From contig WGMM01000005.1 in assembly GCA_016125085.1 (NCBI GenBank), positions 117,189-181,188 of the forward strand: DNA of 64,000 nucleotides, given 5' to 3'. Below the pieces are notes generated by a model. It was not told the DNA's origin. It made no database searches and worked only from the letters and a program-made list of their open reading frames with translations. The stretch comes from a bacterium (GTDB taxonomy: Bacteria; Planctomycetota; Planctomycetia; Isosphaerales; Isosphaeraceae). Of this stretch, positions 35,018 to 44,299 are shown piece after piece (the first letter of the stretch is position 1; each line of letters opens with the position of its first letter). The translations under genes were made by a program, and so were the position numbers.

Positions 35018-36742
35018 TCAGACGGTCGAAACGTTCGCCAGAGTCCAGTCATCCTGGAATCCAGCGTCGGGAATCGGCTGATCTTTCGAATCGAGGTTCA
35101 GGCCCAATTCAGGCACCAGCCCGTCTTCGACCTTCGCAAGCCCCGGTACGACCCGGGCCGCGGCCTTGAGAATCTCCTGCGAACGGATCGGGGCCTTGCC
35201 ATCGCCACTCACGATCGCGATCAGATCCAGCAGGGGCCAGACGCCCTCACGCGGAGGCAGGGCCGCTTCGAAGCGCTGGAGACGACGGTCGCGATTGACG
35301 TAAGTGCCCGATTTCTCGGCGAAGCTCGCAATCCCGGCGACGAAATCGGCAACGTCCGCCAGCGGGTTGATTGTCGTGTCGAACAGGACCAGCACTTCAG
35401 CCTTGCGAAGTGCGGCGACCTGATCGGCCTCGATCCACGACTCATCCGGAGAACCGCCGAAGACGATCACGATCGGGTGCGAAGCGACCGATTCCAGCGC
35501 CTTTTCGAACGGAACCGCTCCCTTGCCGAAGTGGTCGAGCATCATCTCGACACCCGCCCGGTTCGGAGCTTTTTCCGCCGAGATCGTGAACGGCCGGGGC
35601 ACGATGAACGACGTATCGCCCGATCGGCCCTTCGTTTTGTCCGGGGCGAAGGTAAGGTCTTCGCCTCGCACCGGAACCGGCCCCAGGGCCAGTTCCACGC
35701 GATTCGTCAGACTGGCCAGCCACTGCGCCGCCGCGAAAGCTTCTTCGACACTCAAATAGGGCGACAGAATGCCAAGGACCGACTGCTTGTCCAGGATTCG
35801 GGTCGTCAAAGTCTCGTTGAGCCGCTTCACGAACCGGTCGGTCGGTACGCCGTGGTGATCCTTGCCTTCCAGAACGTAATTGCCGCCCAGAAGCGTCGGA
35901 GAATTGGCGGCCTTGTAGCCATACCGGCCCTCGTCGCAGATCCAGTAATCGTTGACGTAGGGATTATGCCGCGGCTTGTGTCGCCAGACCTTGCCGGCGT
36001 TCTCTTCGACACTGATGTTGCAGCCCGTCGAACAGCCCGTGCACACGCCGTCGTGCTTGGACAGGAACCACACCCGCTGATTATGCAGGAAGTCCTTGTC
36101 GAGCAGAGCACCCACGGGGCACAGGTCGACGACGTTGCCGGCCAGGGGATTATCGACTGGCTGATCGGGGAAAATCGCGATCTCGCCGTGATCGCCCCGA
36201 CGCATCACATGCAGCTCGGCAGTGCCAGGGATCTCGCGGGTGAACCGAACGCACCGGGTGCACATGATGCACCGGTCCTGATTGAGCACGATCAGGTCCG
36301 ATACTTCCTTCTTCGGCTTGACGTTGCGTTCTTCCACGAACCGGTGCGCGGCCCGGCCGTGCTCATAGCTGTAATCCTGCAGGCCACATTCGCCCGCCTG
36401 ATCGCACACCGGGCAATCGAGCGGGTGATTGATCAGCAGCAATTCCATAATGTTCTTGCGGTGTTCTAGCACCTTGGCGCTCTCGGTGACGAGCACCGTG
36501 CCGTCGCGGGCGGGCGTCTGACAGCCCGGCACGAGCCTCGGCAACATCTTGATCTCGCCCGTGGCCGGATCTTTGGTGCCGACTTCGATCTCGCACATCC
36601 GGCAATTCGCGACGACGGAAAGCGCCGGGTGCCAGCAATAGTACGGGATGTCGATCCCGAAATGCTTGGCGGCCTGGATCGCGTTGAACTTCGCCCCTTC
36701 CGGGAGTTCGAAACTCTGTCCGTCGATGATGATGGTAGCCAT
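35018..36742 (-). CDS. nuoG: NADH-quinone oxidoreductase subunit G (short form)
   Basis: A 574-residue iron-sulfur subunit. The N-terminal third has the [2Fe-2S] ferredoxin-like domain (CWHPALSVVANCRMC), the 3-Cys/1-His cluster (DCPVCDQAGECGLQ) and the [4Fe-4S] motif (CIMCTRCVRF). A further CTGCSTGCN motif starts the molybdopterin-oxidoreductase-like domain. The protein ends about 200-300 residues earlier than the E. coli or Thermus subunit, so that domain is reduced. The reading frame is intact; I do not see a frameshift. Confidence 0.93.
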   Translation of the reverse strand: MATIIIDGQSFELPEGAKFNAIQAAKHFGIDIPYYCWHPALSVVANCRMCEIEVGTKDPATGEIKMLPRLVPGCQTPARDGTVLVTESAKVLEHRKNIMELLLINHPLDCPVCDQAGECGLQDYSYEHGRAAHRFVEERNVKPKKEVSDLIVLNQDRCIMCTRCVRFTREIPGTAELHVMRRGDHGEIAIFPDQPVDNPLAGNVVDLCPVGALLDKDFLHNQRVWFLSKHDGVCTGCSTGCNISVEENAGKVWRHKPRHNPYVNDYWICDEGRYGYKAANSPTLLGGNYVLEGKDHHGVPTDRFVKRLNETLTTRILDKQSVLGILSPYLSVEEAFAAAQWLASLTNRVELALGPVPVRGEDLTFAPDKTKGRSGDTSFIVPRPFTISAEKAPNRAGVEMMLDHFGKGAVPFEKALESVASHPIVIVFGGSPDESWIEADQVAALRKAEVLVLFDTTINPLADVADFVAGIASFAEKSGTYVNRDRRLQRFEAALPPREGVWPLLDLIAIVSGDGKAPIRSQEILKAAARVVPGLAKVEDGLVPELGLNLDSKDQPIPDAGFQDDWTLANVSTV

Positions 36743-36799
36743 GAATGATTCCGTCAGTGAACGCCGATGACCTGTTGCGTACGAATCCCGCCGAACGCG

Positions 36800-38185
36800 T
36801 CAGCTCGTCGCTGATTTCGCGATCCCGATGCCCGGCACGAACATCGACGTGTTGCTCGGCAGCGGTGAACGCCCCGCGGAGATCGCCTCCTGGACCGGAG
36901 CGATCCGGGCCGCCGGATTGACGTTCTCCCGAATGAACTGTTCCAGCTCGGGCCGATACTTGGCGATCGCGTTCTTGATCGGCCAGGCGGCGCCGTCGGC
37001 CAGACCGCAGATCGTCGTACCGGGCGTGATCCCCATGTTGTTCGCCAGGTGGTTCATCAGATCGAGATCCTCGATCCGGCCGCCACCGTCCCGAATCCGC
37101 TTGATCGTCTTGTAGAGCCAGCCGGTACCTTCACGGCACGGCGTGCACTGGCCGCATGATTCGTGAGCGAAGAACCGCGAGGTGTTGTAGAGATAATCGA
37201 TGATCCGGGTCGTCTCGTCCAGAACCGTCACGGCCGCCGTGCCCAGGCCCAGGCAGCCGGTCTTGCGGATTTCCTCGAAATCGAGCGGAACGTCGAATTC
37301 GTCTTTCGTCAGCAAGCCCATGCTGATGCCGCCCGGAATGGCGGCCTTGGCCTTCCGACCCTTCCAGACACCGCCGCCATGCTCTTCGATCAACTGGTTC
37401 GTGGTCACACCCAGGGGCAGCTCGACACAGACCTGTTTGTTGACCTGACCGGAAATCGTGTAGAGCTTCGGGCCGTAGCTCTTCGGCGTGCCCATCGACT
37501 TGAACCAGTCCGCACCACGCTCCACGATATGCGGAACGCAGGCCAGCGTTTCGATGTTGTTCACGACCGTCGGCTTGCGGAAGGCCCCTTCGATCGCCGG
37601 GAAGGGGGGTTTGATCCGGGGCCAGCCCCGCTTGCCTTCGAGCGATTCGATCAGGCCTGTCTCTTCACCGCAGATGTAGGCACCCGCGCCCCGGTGGCAC
37701 CAGATTTCGAGGTCGAAGCCGCTGCCGTAGATGTTCTTGCCCAGGTGCCCCGCGGCACGCGCTTCGGCGATCGCCTGCTCCAGGATCTTGATCGCCTTGA
37801 TGTACTCGAAGCGAAGATAGACATAAGCCGTGCTGGCCCGGGTGGCGAAGCACCCGATGAGAATCCCCTCGATGAATTGATGGGGATCCTTTTCGACCAG
37901 GTAACGATTATTGAACGTCGCCGGCTCGCTTTCGTCGCCGTTGACGCACATGAAGGTCTCTTTGCGATCCTTCGGCAGGAACGACCACTTGAGACCTGTC
38001 GGAAACCCTGCACCGCCACGACCACGCAACTCCGATGCCTTCACCAGATCCACGACCTGGTCAGGGCTCATGGTCGTCAGCGCCTTGCGGGACGCCGCGT
38101 AGCCACCCTTCGATTCGTACCGCTTCACGGACAGAATCTCAGGGTCGTTCCAGTTTCGGCTCAGGACGGGTTCGAACTTGGGCAC
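36800..38185 (-). CDS. nuoF: NADH-quinone oxidoreductase subunit F
   Basis: I use the GTG at 38185, which has a strong GAGGAA ribosome binding site; the open frame extends to 38230. The 461-residue product binds FMN and NADH: GRGGAGFPTGLKW, GAGAYICGEETGLIESLEG, and the [4Fe-4S] motif SCGQCTPCREG. It accepts electrons from NADH and passes them to the cluster chain. Confidence 0.95.
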   Translation of the reverse strand: MPKFEPVLSRNWNDPEILSVKRYESKGGYAASRKALTTMSPDQVVDLVKASELRGRGGAGFPTGLKWSFLPKDRKETFMCVNGDESEPATFNNRYLVEKDPHQFIEGILIGCFATRASTAYVYLRFEYIKAIKILEQAIAEARAAGHLGKNIYGSGFDLEIWCHRGAGAYICGEETGLIESLEGKRGWPRIKPPFPAIEGAFRKPTVVNNIETLACVPHIVERGADWFKSMGTPKSYGPKLYTISGQVNKQVCVELPLGVTTNQLIEEHGGGVWKGRKAKAAIPGGISMGLLTKDEFDVPLDFEEIRKTGCLGLGTAAVTVLDETTRIIDYLYNTSRFFAHESCGQCTPCREGTGWLYKTIKRIRDGGGRIEDLDLMNHLANNMGITPGTTICGLADGAAWPIKNAIAKYRPELEQFIRENVNPAARIAPVQEAISAGRSPLPSNTSMFVPGIGIAKSATS

Positions 38186-38255
38186 GGTCAGTTCCTCGGC
38201 GGCGTGGCATTCCGGGCGGATCGGCGGCAATCCGGTTGGAGCTTACGGAATCAGG

Positions 38256-38780
38256 TCACAGTTCCTCAAGCGGAATCGGACCCTTTCGCAGATCGTCCAG
38301 CATTTTCTGAAGGCTCGATTCGTCCAGCGGGCCGAACACCCGGCCGTCGTCGGACAACGCAGCAGGAGCGTGATCGCAGATCCCCAGACATTCCGCGAAC
38401 TCGACTGTCAGCTTACCGTCGGCAGTCGTCTGCCCGGGTTCGATGTTCAGGTTCTTGCAGGCATGCTCCAGAAGTTCGTCGCCGCCGCGCAGCATGCACG
38501 AGATGGACCGGCAGATCCAGACCCGGACATCGCCAAGAGGCGCTTGCGGAAAGAAGCCGTAGAAGCTCATCGTATCCGCGACTTCCGCCGGCGTGATCTC
38601 CAGGATCTCGGCGATTTCCTTCATCGCCTGATACGGCACGCAGCGGAAGTGCGAATGCACCATATGAAGAGCCGGTAACGTGACCGCTTTCTTGTTCGGA
38701 TAGCGGGGCACGTACGATTCGATCTTCTGACGAAGCGAATCGGGAATCATCCGGGGCGTTGGTAGAGTCGTCGGAGTCAT
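38256..38780 (-). CDS. nuoE: NADH-quinone oxidoreductase subunit E
   Basis: A 174-residue thioredoxin-like [2Fe-2S] subunit. The cluster ligands are in CRSISC and ECLGIC. Both motifs and the length match the family. It works with NuoF and NuoG in the NADH-oxidising module. Confidence 0.95.
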   Translation of the reverse strand: MTPTTLPTPRMIPDSLRQKIESYVPRYPNKKAVTLPALHMVHSHFRCVPYQAMKEIAEILEITPAEVADTMSFYGFFPQAPLGDVRVWICRSISCMLRGGDELLEHACKNLNIEPGQTTADGKLTVEFAECLGICDHAPAALSDDGRVFGPLDESSLQKMLDDLRKGPIPLEEL

Positions 38781-38813
38781 GATTGCGAATTCCGGTATGC
38801 CTTCAGCGACGGA

Positions 38814-40034
38814 TCAGCGATCGAGTTCGGCGGCGATGATATTGAGCGATCCGAGCACCGCGACGACGTCGGCGATCATGTGGTTGCGGATCAGATGCGG
38901 GAAGAGCTGGAAGTGAATGAACGAAGGCGGCCGCGTTCGGGTACGCCAGGCCACTTGCGTTCCGTCGGTCACCAGGTAATAGCCCAGTTCGCCGTTCGGG
39001 CCTTCGACAGCCGCGTAGATTTCGTTCTTCGGTGTTTCGAAGCCCCGGTTCGGCATGATCAGCTCGAAGTGCTGGATCAGGCCTTCCATGCTGCCGTAAG
39101 TCGTGCCCTTGTCCGGCAGGGGGAATTTTTCGGCGATCGGCACGTTCACAGGCCCAGATGGCAGCTTGTCGACAGCCTGGCGAAGAATGTTCAACGACTG
39201 AACCATCTCCTCCATCCGCACCAGGAAGCGTGCGTAGCAGTCGCCTTCGGTCATGTAGGGCACTTCGAACTGAAAGTCCGGGTATGCCAGATAAGGCTCG
39301 TCCTTACGGAGGTCATACGTCACGCCGCTGGCTCGGGCGATCGGCCCTGAAGCACAGAACGAAATCGCATCGGCCTTCGTGAGAACCCCGACACCCGTCA
39401 TCCGCTCGAGGAAGATCTTGTTGCGGAACAACAATTTCTGCATGTCGGACAACACTTTGGGCAACGTGGCGAGCAACTTCTCGATCCGCTGGATAACACG
39501 GTCGGAGAAGTCGTACATCACACCGCCGACCCGCGTGTAACCCGGGTGGAACCGGTAGCCCGACATCTCTTCGTAGATGTCGTAAATCAGCTCGCGTGTG
39601 TTGAATGCGTAAAGAAATGCCGTGAACGCACCCAGGTCAAGGGCCGAAGCCCCGGTGCAGAGCAGATGATCGCAAATCCGGGCCAATTCGCCGATGATCA
39701 CCCGCACGTACTGGCAGCGCGGGGTCAATTCGATGCCCAGCAACTTTTCCACCGCGTTGTGCCACGCCACTTCGTTCATGGGCGGGCTGATGTAGTTCTT
39801 CCGGTCGACGACCGTCACGTACTGATTCAGGTTCAGGTGCTCACCCAGCTTTTCGAAGCCGGAATGGAGATAGCCGATATCGGGCGTCGCGCCGATGATC
39901 GTTTCGCCGTCCAGCTCGAGAATCAGTCGCAGCGTCGTATGTGTCGCCGGGTGTTGCGGACCGAAGTTCAGGGTCCAGTGGCAATCGGCAGTACCGCTGC
40001 TGACTTCTTCTTCGTCCAACAAGTTGATCGGCAT
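38814..40034 (-). CDS. nuoD: NADH-quinone oxidoreductase subunit D
   Basis: A 406-residue 49-kDa-type subunit that forms the quinone-binding site with NuoB. The GPQHPATHTTLRL signature is at about 26-38, and DPHVHSGFEKL-type residues follow (YLHSGFEKLGE). A separate gene, not fused to nuoC. Confidence 0.96.
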   Translation of the reverse strand: MPINLLDEEEVSSGTADCHWTLNFGPQHPATHTTLRLILELDGETIIGATPDIGYLHSGFEKLGEHLNLNQYVTVVDRKNYISPPMNEVAWHNAVEKLLGIELTPRCQYVRVIIGELARICDHLLCTGASALDLGAFTAFLYAFNTRELIYDIYEEMSGYRFHPGYTRVGGVMYDFSDRVIQRIEKLLATLPKVLSDMQKLLFRNKIFLERMTGVGVLTKADAISFCASGPIARASGVTYDLRKDEPYLAYPDFQFEVPYMTEGDCYARFLVRMEEMVQSLNILRQAVDKLPSGPVNVPIAEKFPLPDKGTTYGSMEGLIQHFELIMPNRGFETPKNEIYAAVEGPNGELGYYLVTDGTQVAWRTRTRPPSFIHFQLFPHLIRNHMIADVVAVLGSLNIIAAELDR

Positions 40035-40096
40035 GGGAACTCAGATCCTGTGTGTTTCTCGGAGGAAGGAACCGGACGTGTCCGAATCGTCGACGG

Positions 40097-40642
40097 TCAC
40101 GAATCCTCGCGAGTGACCCTTTCGAAATTGTGCCGTTCGCCACGACCGCGCAGAGGATAATCCTTACGCAGAGGGAATGACCGGAAGTTATCGGGCATCA
40201 GGATGCGCCGCAGATCGGGGTGCCCCTCGAAGACGATGCCGTACATGTCGAAGACTTCCCGCTCCATCCACTCCGCACCCTTCCAGAGCCCCACCACACT
40301 CGGCACCGAAGGGTCAGGGTCGTTCGCGAAGGTCTTCACGATCAGCCGTGTCGATGTTTCGTAGTTGAGCAGGACATAGTGCACTTCGAACCGGGGCCGG
40401 GCCGCGGACCTGCCAGGATAGCCCAGATAATCGATGCCGCCGAGTTCGGTCAGGTGGTAGCCGAAACCGTCGCGAAGCTCCGTCAGCAGCTCGATCGCAC
40501 GGGCGGCGGGCACCAGAAGCCGAAGGTTGTCCAGATGTTCGGAGACCGAGAAAACACCCTCTCCCAACTTGCCGCGCAGATCACGCAGAAGGGTCGGAGC
40601 GGTTTTCGTCGCGTTGGGCATTCCTGTGGTCCTGATCGACAC
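40097..40642 (-). CDS. nuoC: NADH-quinone oxidoreductase subunit C
   Basis: A 181-residue 30-kDa-type subunit. The conserved block [19 protein letters not shown] is near residues 120-140 and the RILM.DN stretch follows. Separate from nuoD with a 62-bp gap. Confidence 0.95.
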   Translation of the reverse strand: MSIRTTGMPNATKTAPTLLRDLRGKLGEGVFSVSEHLDNLRLLVPAARAIELLTELRDGFGYHLTELGGIDYLGYPGRSAARPRFEVHYVLLNYETSTRLIVKTFANDPDPSVPSVVGLWKGAEWMEREVFDMYGIVFEGHPDLRRILMPDNFRSFPLRKDYPLRGRGERHNFERVTREDS

Positions 40643-40678
40643 CGATGAAGAAGTACGCGGGCTCGAAACGGTCCCGTA

Positions 40679-41362
40679 TCAGAGGATTTCCTTGCGACCG
40701 ACCTGCGATTCGCCACCCGGAAGCCGGTAGCCGAAGCGCGATTCGTCGGCCCGTTCCGTCGCAACGCCCGGCAGCGAAGCCCGGCTGCGAATCTGAACGA
40801 GCTGCTCTTCCATCCGGCGAAGTTCCGGAAGGCCCTGGTTGCCGAAGGCGCTGCCGCTGTGCTGGACTTTCGACTGCAAGTCCATGACCGCACGCAGGAT
40901 CTGTTCAGGCCGGGGAGGGCAGCCGGGGATGTACACGTCGATCGGAATGAACCGGTCGACACCCTGAACGACGGCGTAGGTATCGAAAATCCCGCCCGAA
41001 GAGGCACATGCCCCCATACTGATGGCGTACTTGGGTTCCGGCATCTGCAGCCAGATCCGCTGCAGAACGGGCATCATCTTCATGACGACGCGCCCGGCCA
41101 CGATCATCAGATCGCACTGCCTGGGGCTGAACCGCATGACTTCGGCCCCGAACCGGGCGATGTCGAACCGGCTCGAGCCGACGGCCATCAGTTCGATGCC
41201 GCAGCAGGCGGTCGCGAACGGCATGGGCCAGAGGCTGTTCTTGCGGCACCAGCTCACGACGGCGTCGAGCGTCGTCACGATCGTGCCCTCGGGCGCGAAC
41301 ACACCACTGCCTGATTTGCCGCTGCGCCCTGGAAGTTCGACCCCTCTGGGATTCACCGCCAT
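40679..41362 (-). CDS. nuoB: NADH-quinone oxidoreductase subunit B
   Basis: A 227-residue subunit with the N2 [4Fe-4S] cluster. The ligands lie in ACCGIE, GACASSGG and PGCPPRPE. It has about 60 residues after the last motif, rich in Arg and Gln. Its start overlaps the end of nuoA by 10 bp. Confidence 0.96.
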   Translation of the reverse strand: MAVNPRGVELPGRSGKSGSGVFAPEGTIVTTLDAVVSWCRKNSLWPMPFATACCGIELMAVGSSRFDIARFGAEVMRFSPRQCDLMIVAGRVVMKMMPVLQRIWLQMPEPKYAISMGACASSGGIFDTYAVVQGVDRFIPIDVYIPGCPPRPEQILRAVMDLQSKVQHSGSAFGNQGLPELRRMEEQLVQIRSRASLPGVATERADESRFGYRLPGGESQVGRKEIL

Positions 41363-41808
41363 TGAAAGACCCCTTTTTTCCAGGCGTAGGCGTAGGCCGC
41401 CAGCAGCACGATGACGAACACCATGATTTCGCCGAAGACGAGATCACGGAACATGGGCGGAAGTCCGATTTCAGCGAACGGCGGATTCGTCGCGCCAGCG
41501 GCGACAGGCTCCATAGGAGCCGTCACGGCCGTTGCAGCCTGCGAACCGACTCGCCAGTGCGTCACGGCCCAGGGATAGAGGAAGAGCAACTCGACGTCGA
41601 ACAGCAGGAAGGCGATGGCGATCAGGTAGTAACGCACATCGAACCGCTGGCGGGCATCGCCCACCGGATCCATGCCCGACTCATAAGGCATCAGCTTGAC
41701 GGACGTGTTCTTTCTCGGACCGATCAGCTGGCTCGCCACGATCATGCCCACACCCGTGATGATCGCGATCACCAGAAATATCAGCAGCGGGTCGATTTCG
41801 CTCAGCAT
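41353..41808 (-). CDS. nuoA: NADH-quinone oxidoreductase subunit A
   Basis: A 151-residue membrane subunit with three helices (residues about 8-30, 62-82, 118-140) and the ND3 marks YESGMDPVGDARQRFDVRYYL and FLLFDVELLFLYPW. A hydrophilic loop of about 35 residues between the second and third helix is longer than in E. coli. It is the first gene of the 14-gene nuo operon and has a Rex-type operator just upstream. Confidence 0.95.
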   Translation of the reverse strand: MLSEIDPLLIFLVIAIITGVGMIVASQLIGPRKNTSVKLMPYESGMDPVGDARQRFDVRYYLIAIAFLLFDVELLFLYPWAVTHWRVGSQAATAVTAPMEPVAAGATNPPFAEIGLPPMFRDLVFGEIMVFVIVLLAAYAYAWKKGVFQWR

Positions 41809-41835
41809 CGAGTGTCCGGATCCATGGCCTGGGGA

Positions 41836-41853
41836 TTGTGAATGGATTCACAA
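41836..41853. promoter_or_regulatory. Rex-type redox operator upstream of nuoA
   Basis: The 18-bp sequence TTGTGAATGGATTCACAA is a perfect inverted repeat of TTGTGAA around 4 bases, within a longer 11-bp inverted repeat (41833-41856). It matches the established Rex consensus TTGTGAAnnnnTTCACAA. Rex is a repressor released when the NADH/NAD+ ratio is high. The site lies 28 bp before the nuoA start codon. No rex gene is in the window, so regulation is inferred from the site. Confidence 0.75.
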
Positions 41854-41897
41854 TCCTGGACGCGAAAAGATTCTGGAGAATCCCACAATTCGGTGCT

Positions 41898-41925
41898 AGT
41901 GTAATCAAATCGCCCTCGATTACAA
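41898..41925 (-). promoter_or_regulatory. Possible sigma-70-type promoter of the nuo operon
   Basis: On the minus strand, TTGTAA (41920-41925) and TACACT (41898-41903) are 16 bp apart. The implied start of transcription near 41890 puts the Rex-type site in the leader, where it could block elongation. This is a weak match in a region with no other candidate. Confidence 0.35.
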
Positions 41926-42030
41926 GACTTCGCTCACAAGACTTCCTTCGAATTCTCGTGATCGCCAGATGCACCAACGTTACTTACCGTGGCTTTCCTG
42001 GCAATCCATCGCTCCTTACGCCAGCGAAAG

Positions 42031-42050
42031 CCGTCCGATGCATCGGACGG
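42031..42050 (-). terminator. Hairpin after the propeller-like gene
   Basis: A perfect 9-bp stem (CCGTCCGAT / ATCGGACGG) with a 2-base loop lies 12 bp beyond the minus-strand stop at 42063. On the minus strand it is followed by CTTTCGC, a poor T-tract. It probably separates this gene from the nuo operon. Confidence 0.45.
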
Positions 42051-42062
42051 GAATGAATACGG

Positions 42063-44033
42063 TTAAGGCGTGAGGACCCCAGCGCCTCGATCCTGCTTCC
42101 TGTCGATATCGGTGCGTCCCGGCAAGCCCGGGATCTCGGCTGGCGAACTCTCTTCGAAAGTCTTCGCAGCCGACCGAGCCGAAATCGAAAGCCGGCCCAG
42201 GTAGGTCTGCCAGTCATCAGGAACGGGCGGTTCGAGAACCCAGCGCCCCTGGCCATCGAAACAAATCTGGCCCAGGTTTCGCGATTCGCCCGAACCGAGA
42301 GCTTCGAGAATGAGCATCCCTTCATGCACTTTCCCCGCTGCCACGTTCAACTGTGCGGACACGGCATAGAGCCGGGCCCTTCGATCCGGTTCGAGACCGT
42401 CCGGGGGGATCCGGACGAGGCAATCCCGGGCCGCGTCGTAACGCCGGGTCAGGGCGAAGAAGAGGCAGGCCGCCTCGAGATGAGCGGGCGAAAGTTTGTC
42501 CAGACGTGCCATGTCCGGCTTTTTCGGATCGAACCCGAGCGAAGCGAGGCCGACGTTTCCGATGCGCTTGAGCCGGTTGGCCGGAGGATTGTCGCCCGTG
42601 GTCTCTTCGATCAAAGGCAGGACGGAGACCCGGGTTGCGGCCGCGATCGCCGGGGCGAGGGCAGGATCGGCCGCTCCCGCTTGCCGATTCCGCATCACGG
42701 TACGTACGAGGAAGTCGATCCAACGATCGACACTGGCATCGTCAGGAACCAGCGGGAACAGCATTTCGGTACGCGGGTCGCAGATCGCCGCGGGAAGGTT
42801 TGTCGACTCGAGAAGCGATTCGGGCGTGCCAAGCCTCAGACCCAGCTTTTCGTCGGCCGACAAAGCCAGATTCGTGGCGTTGGTGACGACATCAAGCGGA
42901 GGGAAGCGTTTGTAGGTCGCTGCGGTCTTGGGCTGAAACCAGGAGATTTCGGCTGGCCGATCGCGAATCGCAGCTGCGCAGAGAAGCATCTCTTCATCGA
43001 CGTCGAGGGCGACCGAAAATCCCGCAAGTTTCTCATCCGGAACGATCGGAGTCGCGATCGGCCTCTGGTAACGCTCGGGTTTGAAGGTTTTCAGATCGAT
43101 ACGGGCGATGTCGGGCCAGTCCGATCCTCGCGGAGCCGAAAGTCCTTCAGGAGGTTTCTGATGTCGCCCTGCATAAACATAATTCCCGTCAGAAGAAAAG
43201 ACCGGGATCGCATCCGCCAGGAAATTTTCGAGCACTTTGCTGTTACCGCTGGCGATATTCGTGATGACGAGTTCGGAAGCGGGCGGCGGCCAGAGATCCT
43301 TGTTCCGCAGCCAGGCGACGACTTGCCCCCCCAGGCCGATGCGAGCATTGTAACCATGAGGAAAACGAGCCCGGACTTCCTGAGAAATCGAATCGTAAAG
43401 CACCGGTTCGAAGGTTTTCGGATCGCCGTAGATGATCAGTCCCGCACCGCCGGTATGGATCTGCCGCAGGACCACGGACGATTTGTCTCCGGGAGACGGT
43501 TCCTTCCAGTCTTTCGGCAGTTCCAGCCTCCGGATCGTACGTGCTTTCGCACCTGCCTGCGAGAGTTCGTAAACTTCCTTTAGGGTCCAGAGATACGTAC
43601 CGTTCGACAATCGCTCGACGTGCGTGTAGACAATCGCCCTGCCGTCGATCGCCCAGCACGGGTCGCTGAGAAAGACATCCGAACGATCCAGTTCGATCCG
43701 GAATTTGCCGTCCGCCCGGACGACCCAGATCCGCTTGAGGCCGGTCCCTGGTTTTTCGGATGGGCCGGTTCGGCTCTCGAACGATTCGGGACGGAACAAC
43801 CAGCCCGGCCGAACTCGGGCTTGGGTGTCAGGAGAGGAATCCTGCCCGAAAATCAGCCATTTTCCGTCGGGAGACCAGCGAATTTCCCCGGCGTTCGATC
43901 GGCCGGGGAGAGCCGTTACGACGATCGTGACGATCAGGGCAGTAAAAAAGGATAAACGCATCTTATCGGTGACGATGGTTCCCCGGATCGCGGCGAATGG
44001 CGAATTTCGATCGGGATCGGGCCGGTCAGTCAT
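42063..44033 (-). CDS. Exported protein with PD40/propeller-like N-terminal region
   Basis: A 656-residue protein; ATG 44033 has an AAGGA ribosome binding site, though the signal-like hydrophobic segment starts only after Met25. Next come repeats like those of TolB/PD40 propellers: IRWSPDGKWLIFG near residue 52 and a similar unit near 120 (CWAIDGRAIVYTH). The C-terminal part (about 480-620) is helical with TPR-like segments. No catalytic motif is recognised. It stands upstream of the nuo operon on the same strand but has its own terminator-like hairpin. Confidence 0.65.
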   Translation of the reverse strand: MTDRPDPDRNSPFAAIRGTIVTDKMRLSFFTALIVTIVVTALPGRSNAGEIRWSPDGKWLIFGQDSSPDTQARVRPGWLFRPESFESRTGPSEKPGTGLKRIWVVRADGKFRIELDRSDVFLSDPCWAIDGRAIVYTHVERLSNGTYLWTLKEVYELSQAGAKARTIRRLELPKDWKEPSPGDKSSVVLRQIHTGGAGLIIYGDPKTFEPVLYDSISQEVRARFPHGYNARIGLGGQVVAWLRNKDLWPPPASELVITNIASGNSKVLENFLADAIPVFSSDGNYVYAGRHQKPPEGLSAPRGSDWPDIARIDLKTFKPERYQRPIATPIVPDEKLAGFSVALDVDEEMLLCAAAIRDRPAEISWFQPKTAATYKRFPPLDVVTNATNLALSADEKLGLRLGTPESLLESTNLPAAICDPRTEMLFPLVPDDASVDRWIDFLVRTVMRNRQAGAADPALAPAIAAATRVSVLPLIEETTGDNPPANRLKRIGNVGLASLGFDPKKPDMARLDKLSPAHLEAACLFFALTRRYDAARDCLVRIPPDGLEPDRRARLYAVSAQLNVAAGKVHEGMLILEALGSGESRNLGQICFDGQGRWVLEPPVPDDWQTYLGRLSISARSAAKTFEESSPAEIPGLPGRTDIDRKQDRGAGVLTP

Positions 44034-44299
44034 CGATACATTCCTTCGTTAGCGTCTCACCGACAGGATCGTTCGGGACGGAAACAGGACCGACGAATCG
44101 AAGCGATCGATTGCAGCGACGAACATCCCGAAGATTCGGACCGTGAGAATCGAGAAGTCCCCCTCGACACATTTTTCCTATTGTATATTTCAGGAAGGTG
44201 AAGTGGAATAACGAAGACAGGATGCGTGGAAACCGACTTGAGACGTTAGTCGCGACCGACATCGCACACCGAGAACCCGAATTTTCGAGACCATCTTCC

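Noticed and set aside
33048..35081. 677-residue plus-strand ORF antisense to nuoJ, nuoI, nuoH
   Set aside because: Long but composed of Arg/His-rich shadow sequence opposite conserved nuo genes.
37163..38596. 477-residue plus-strand ORF antisense to nuoF and nuoE
   Set aside because: Shadow opposite well-supported genes with all cluster motifs.
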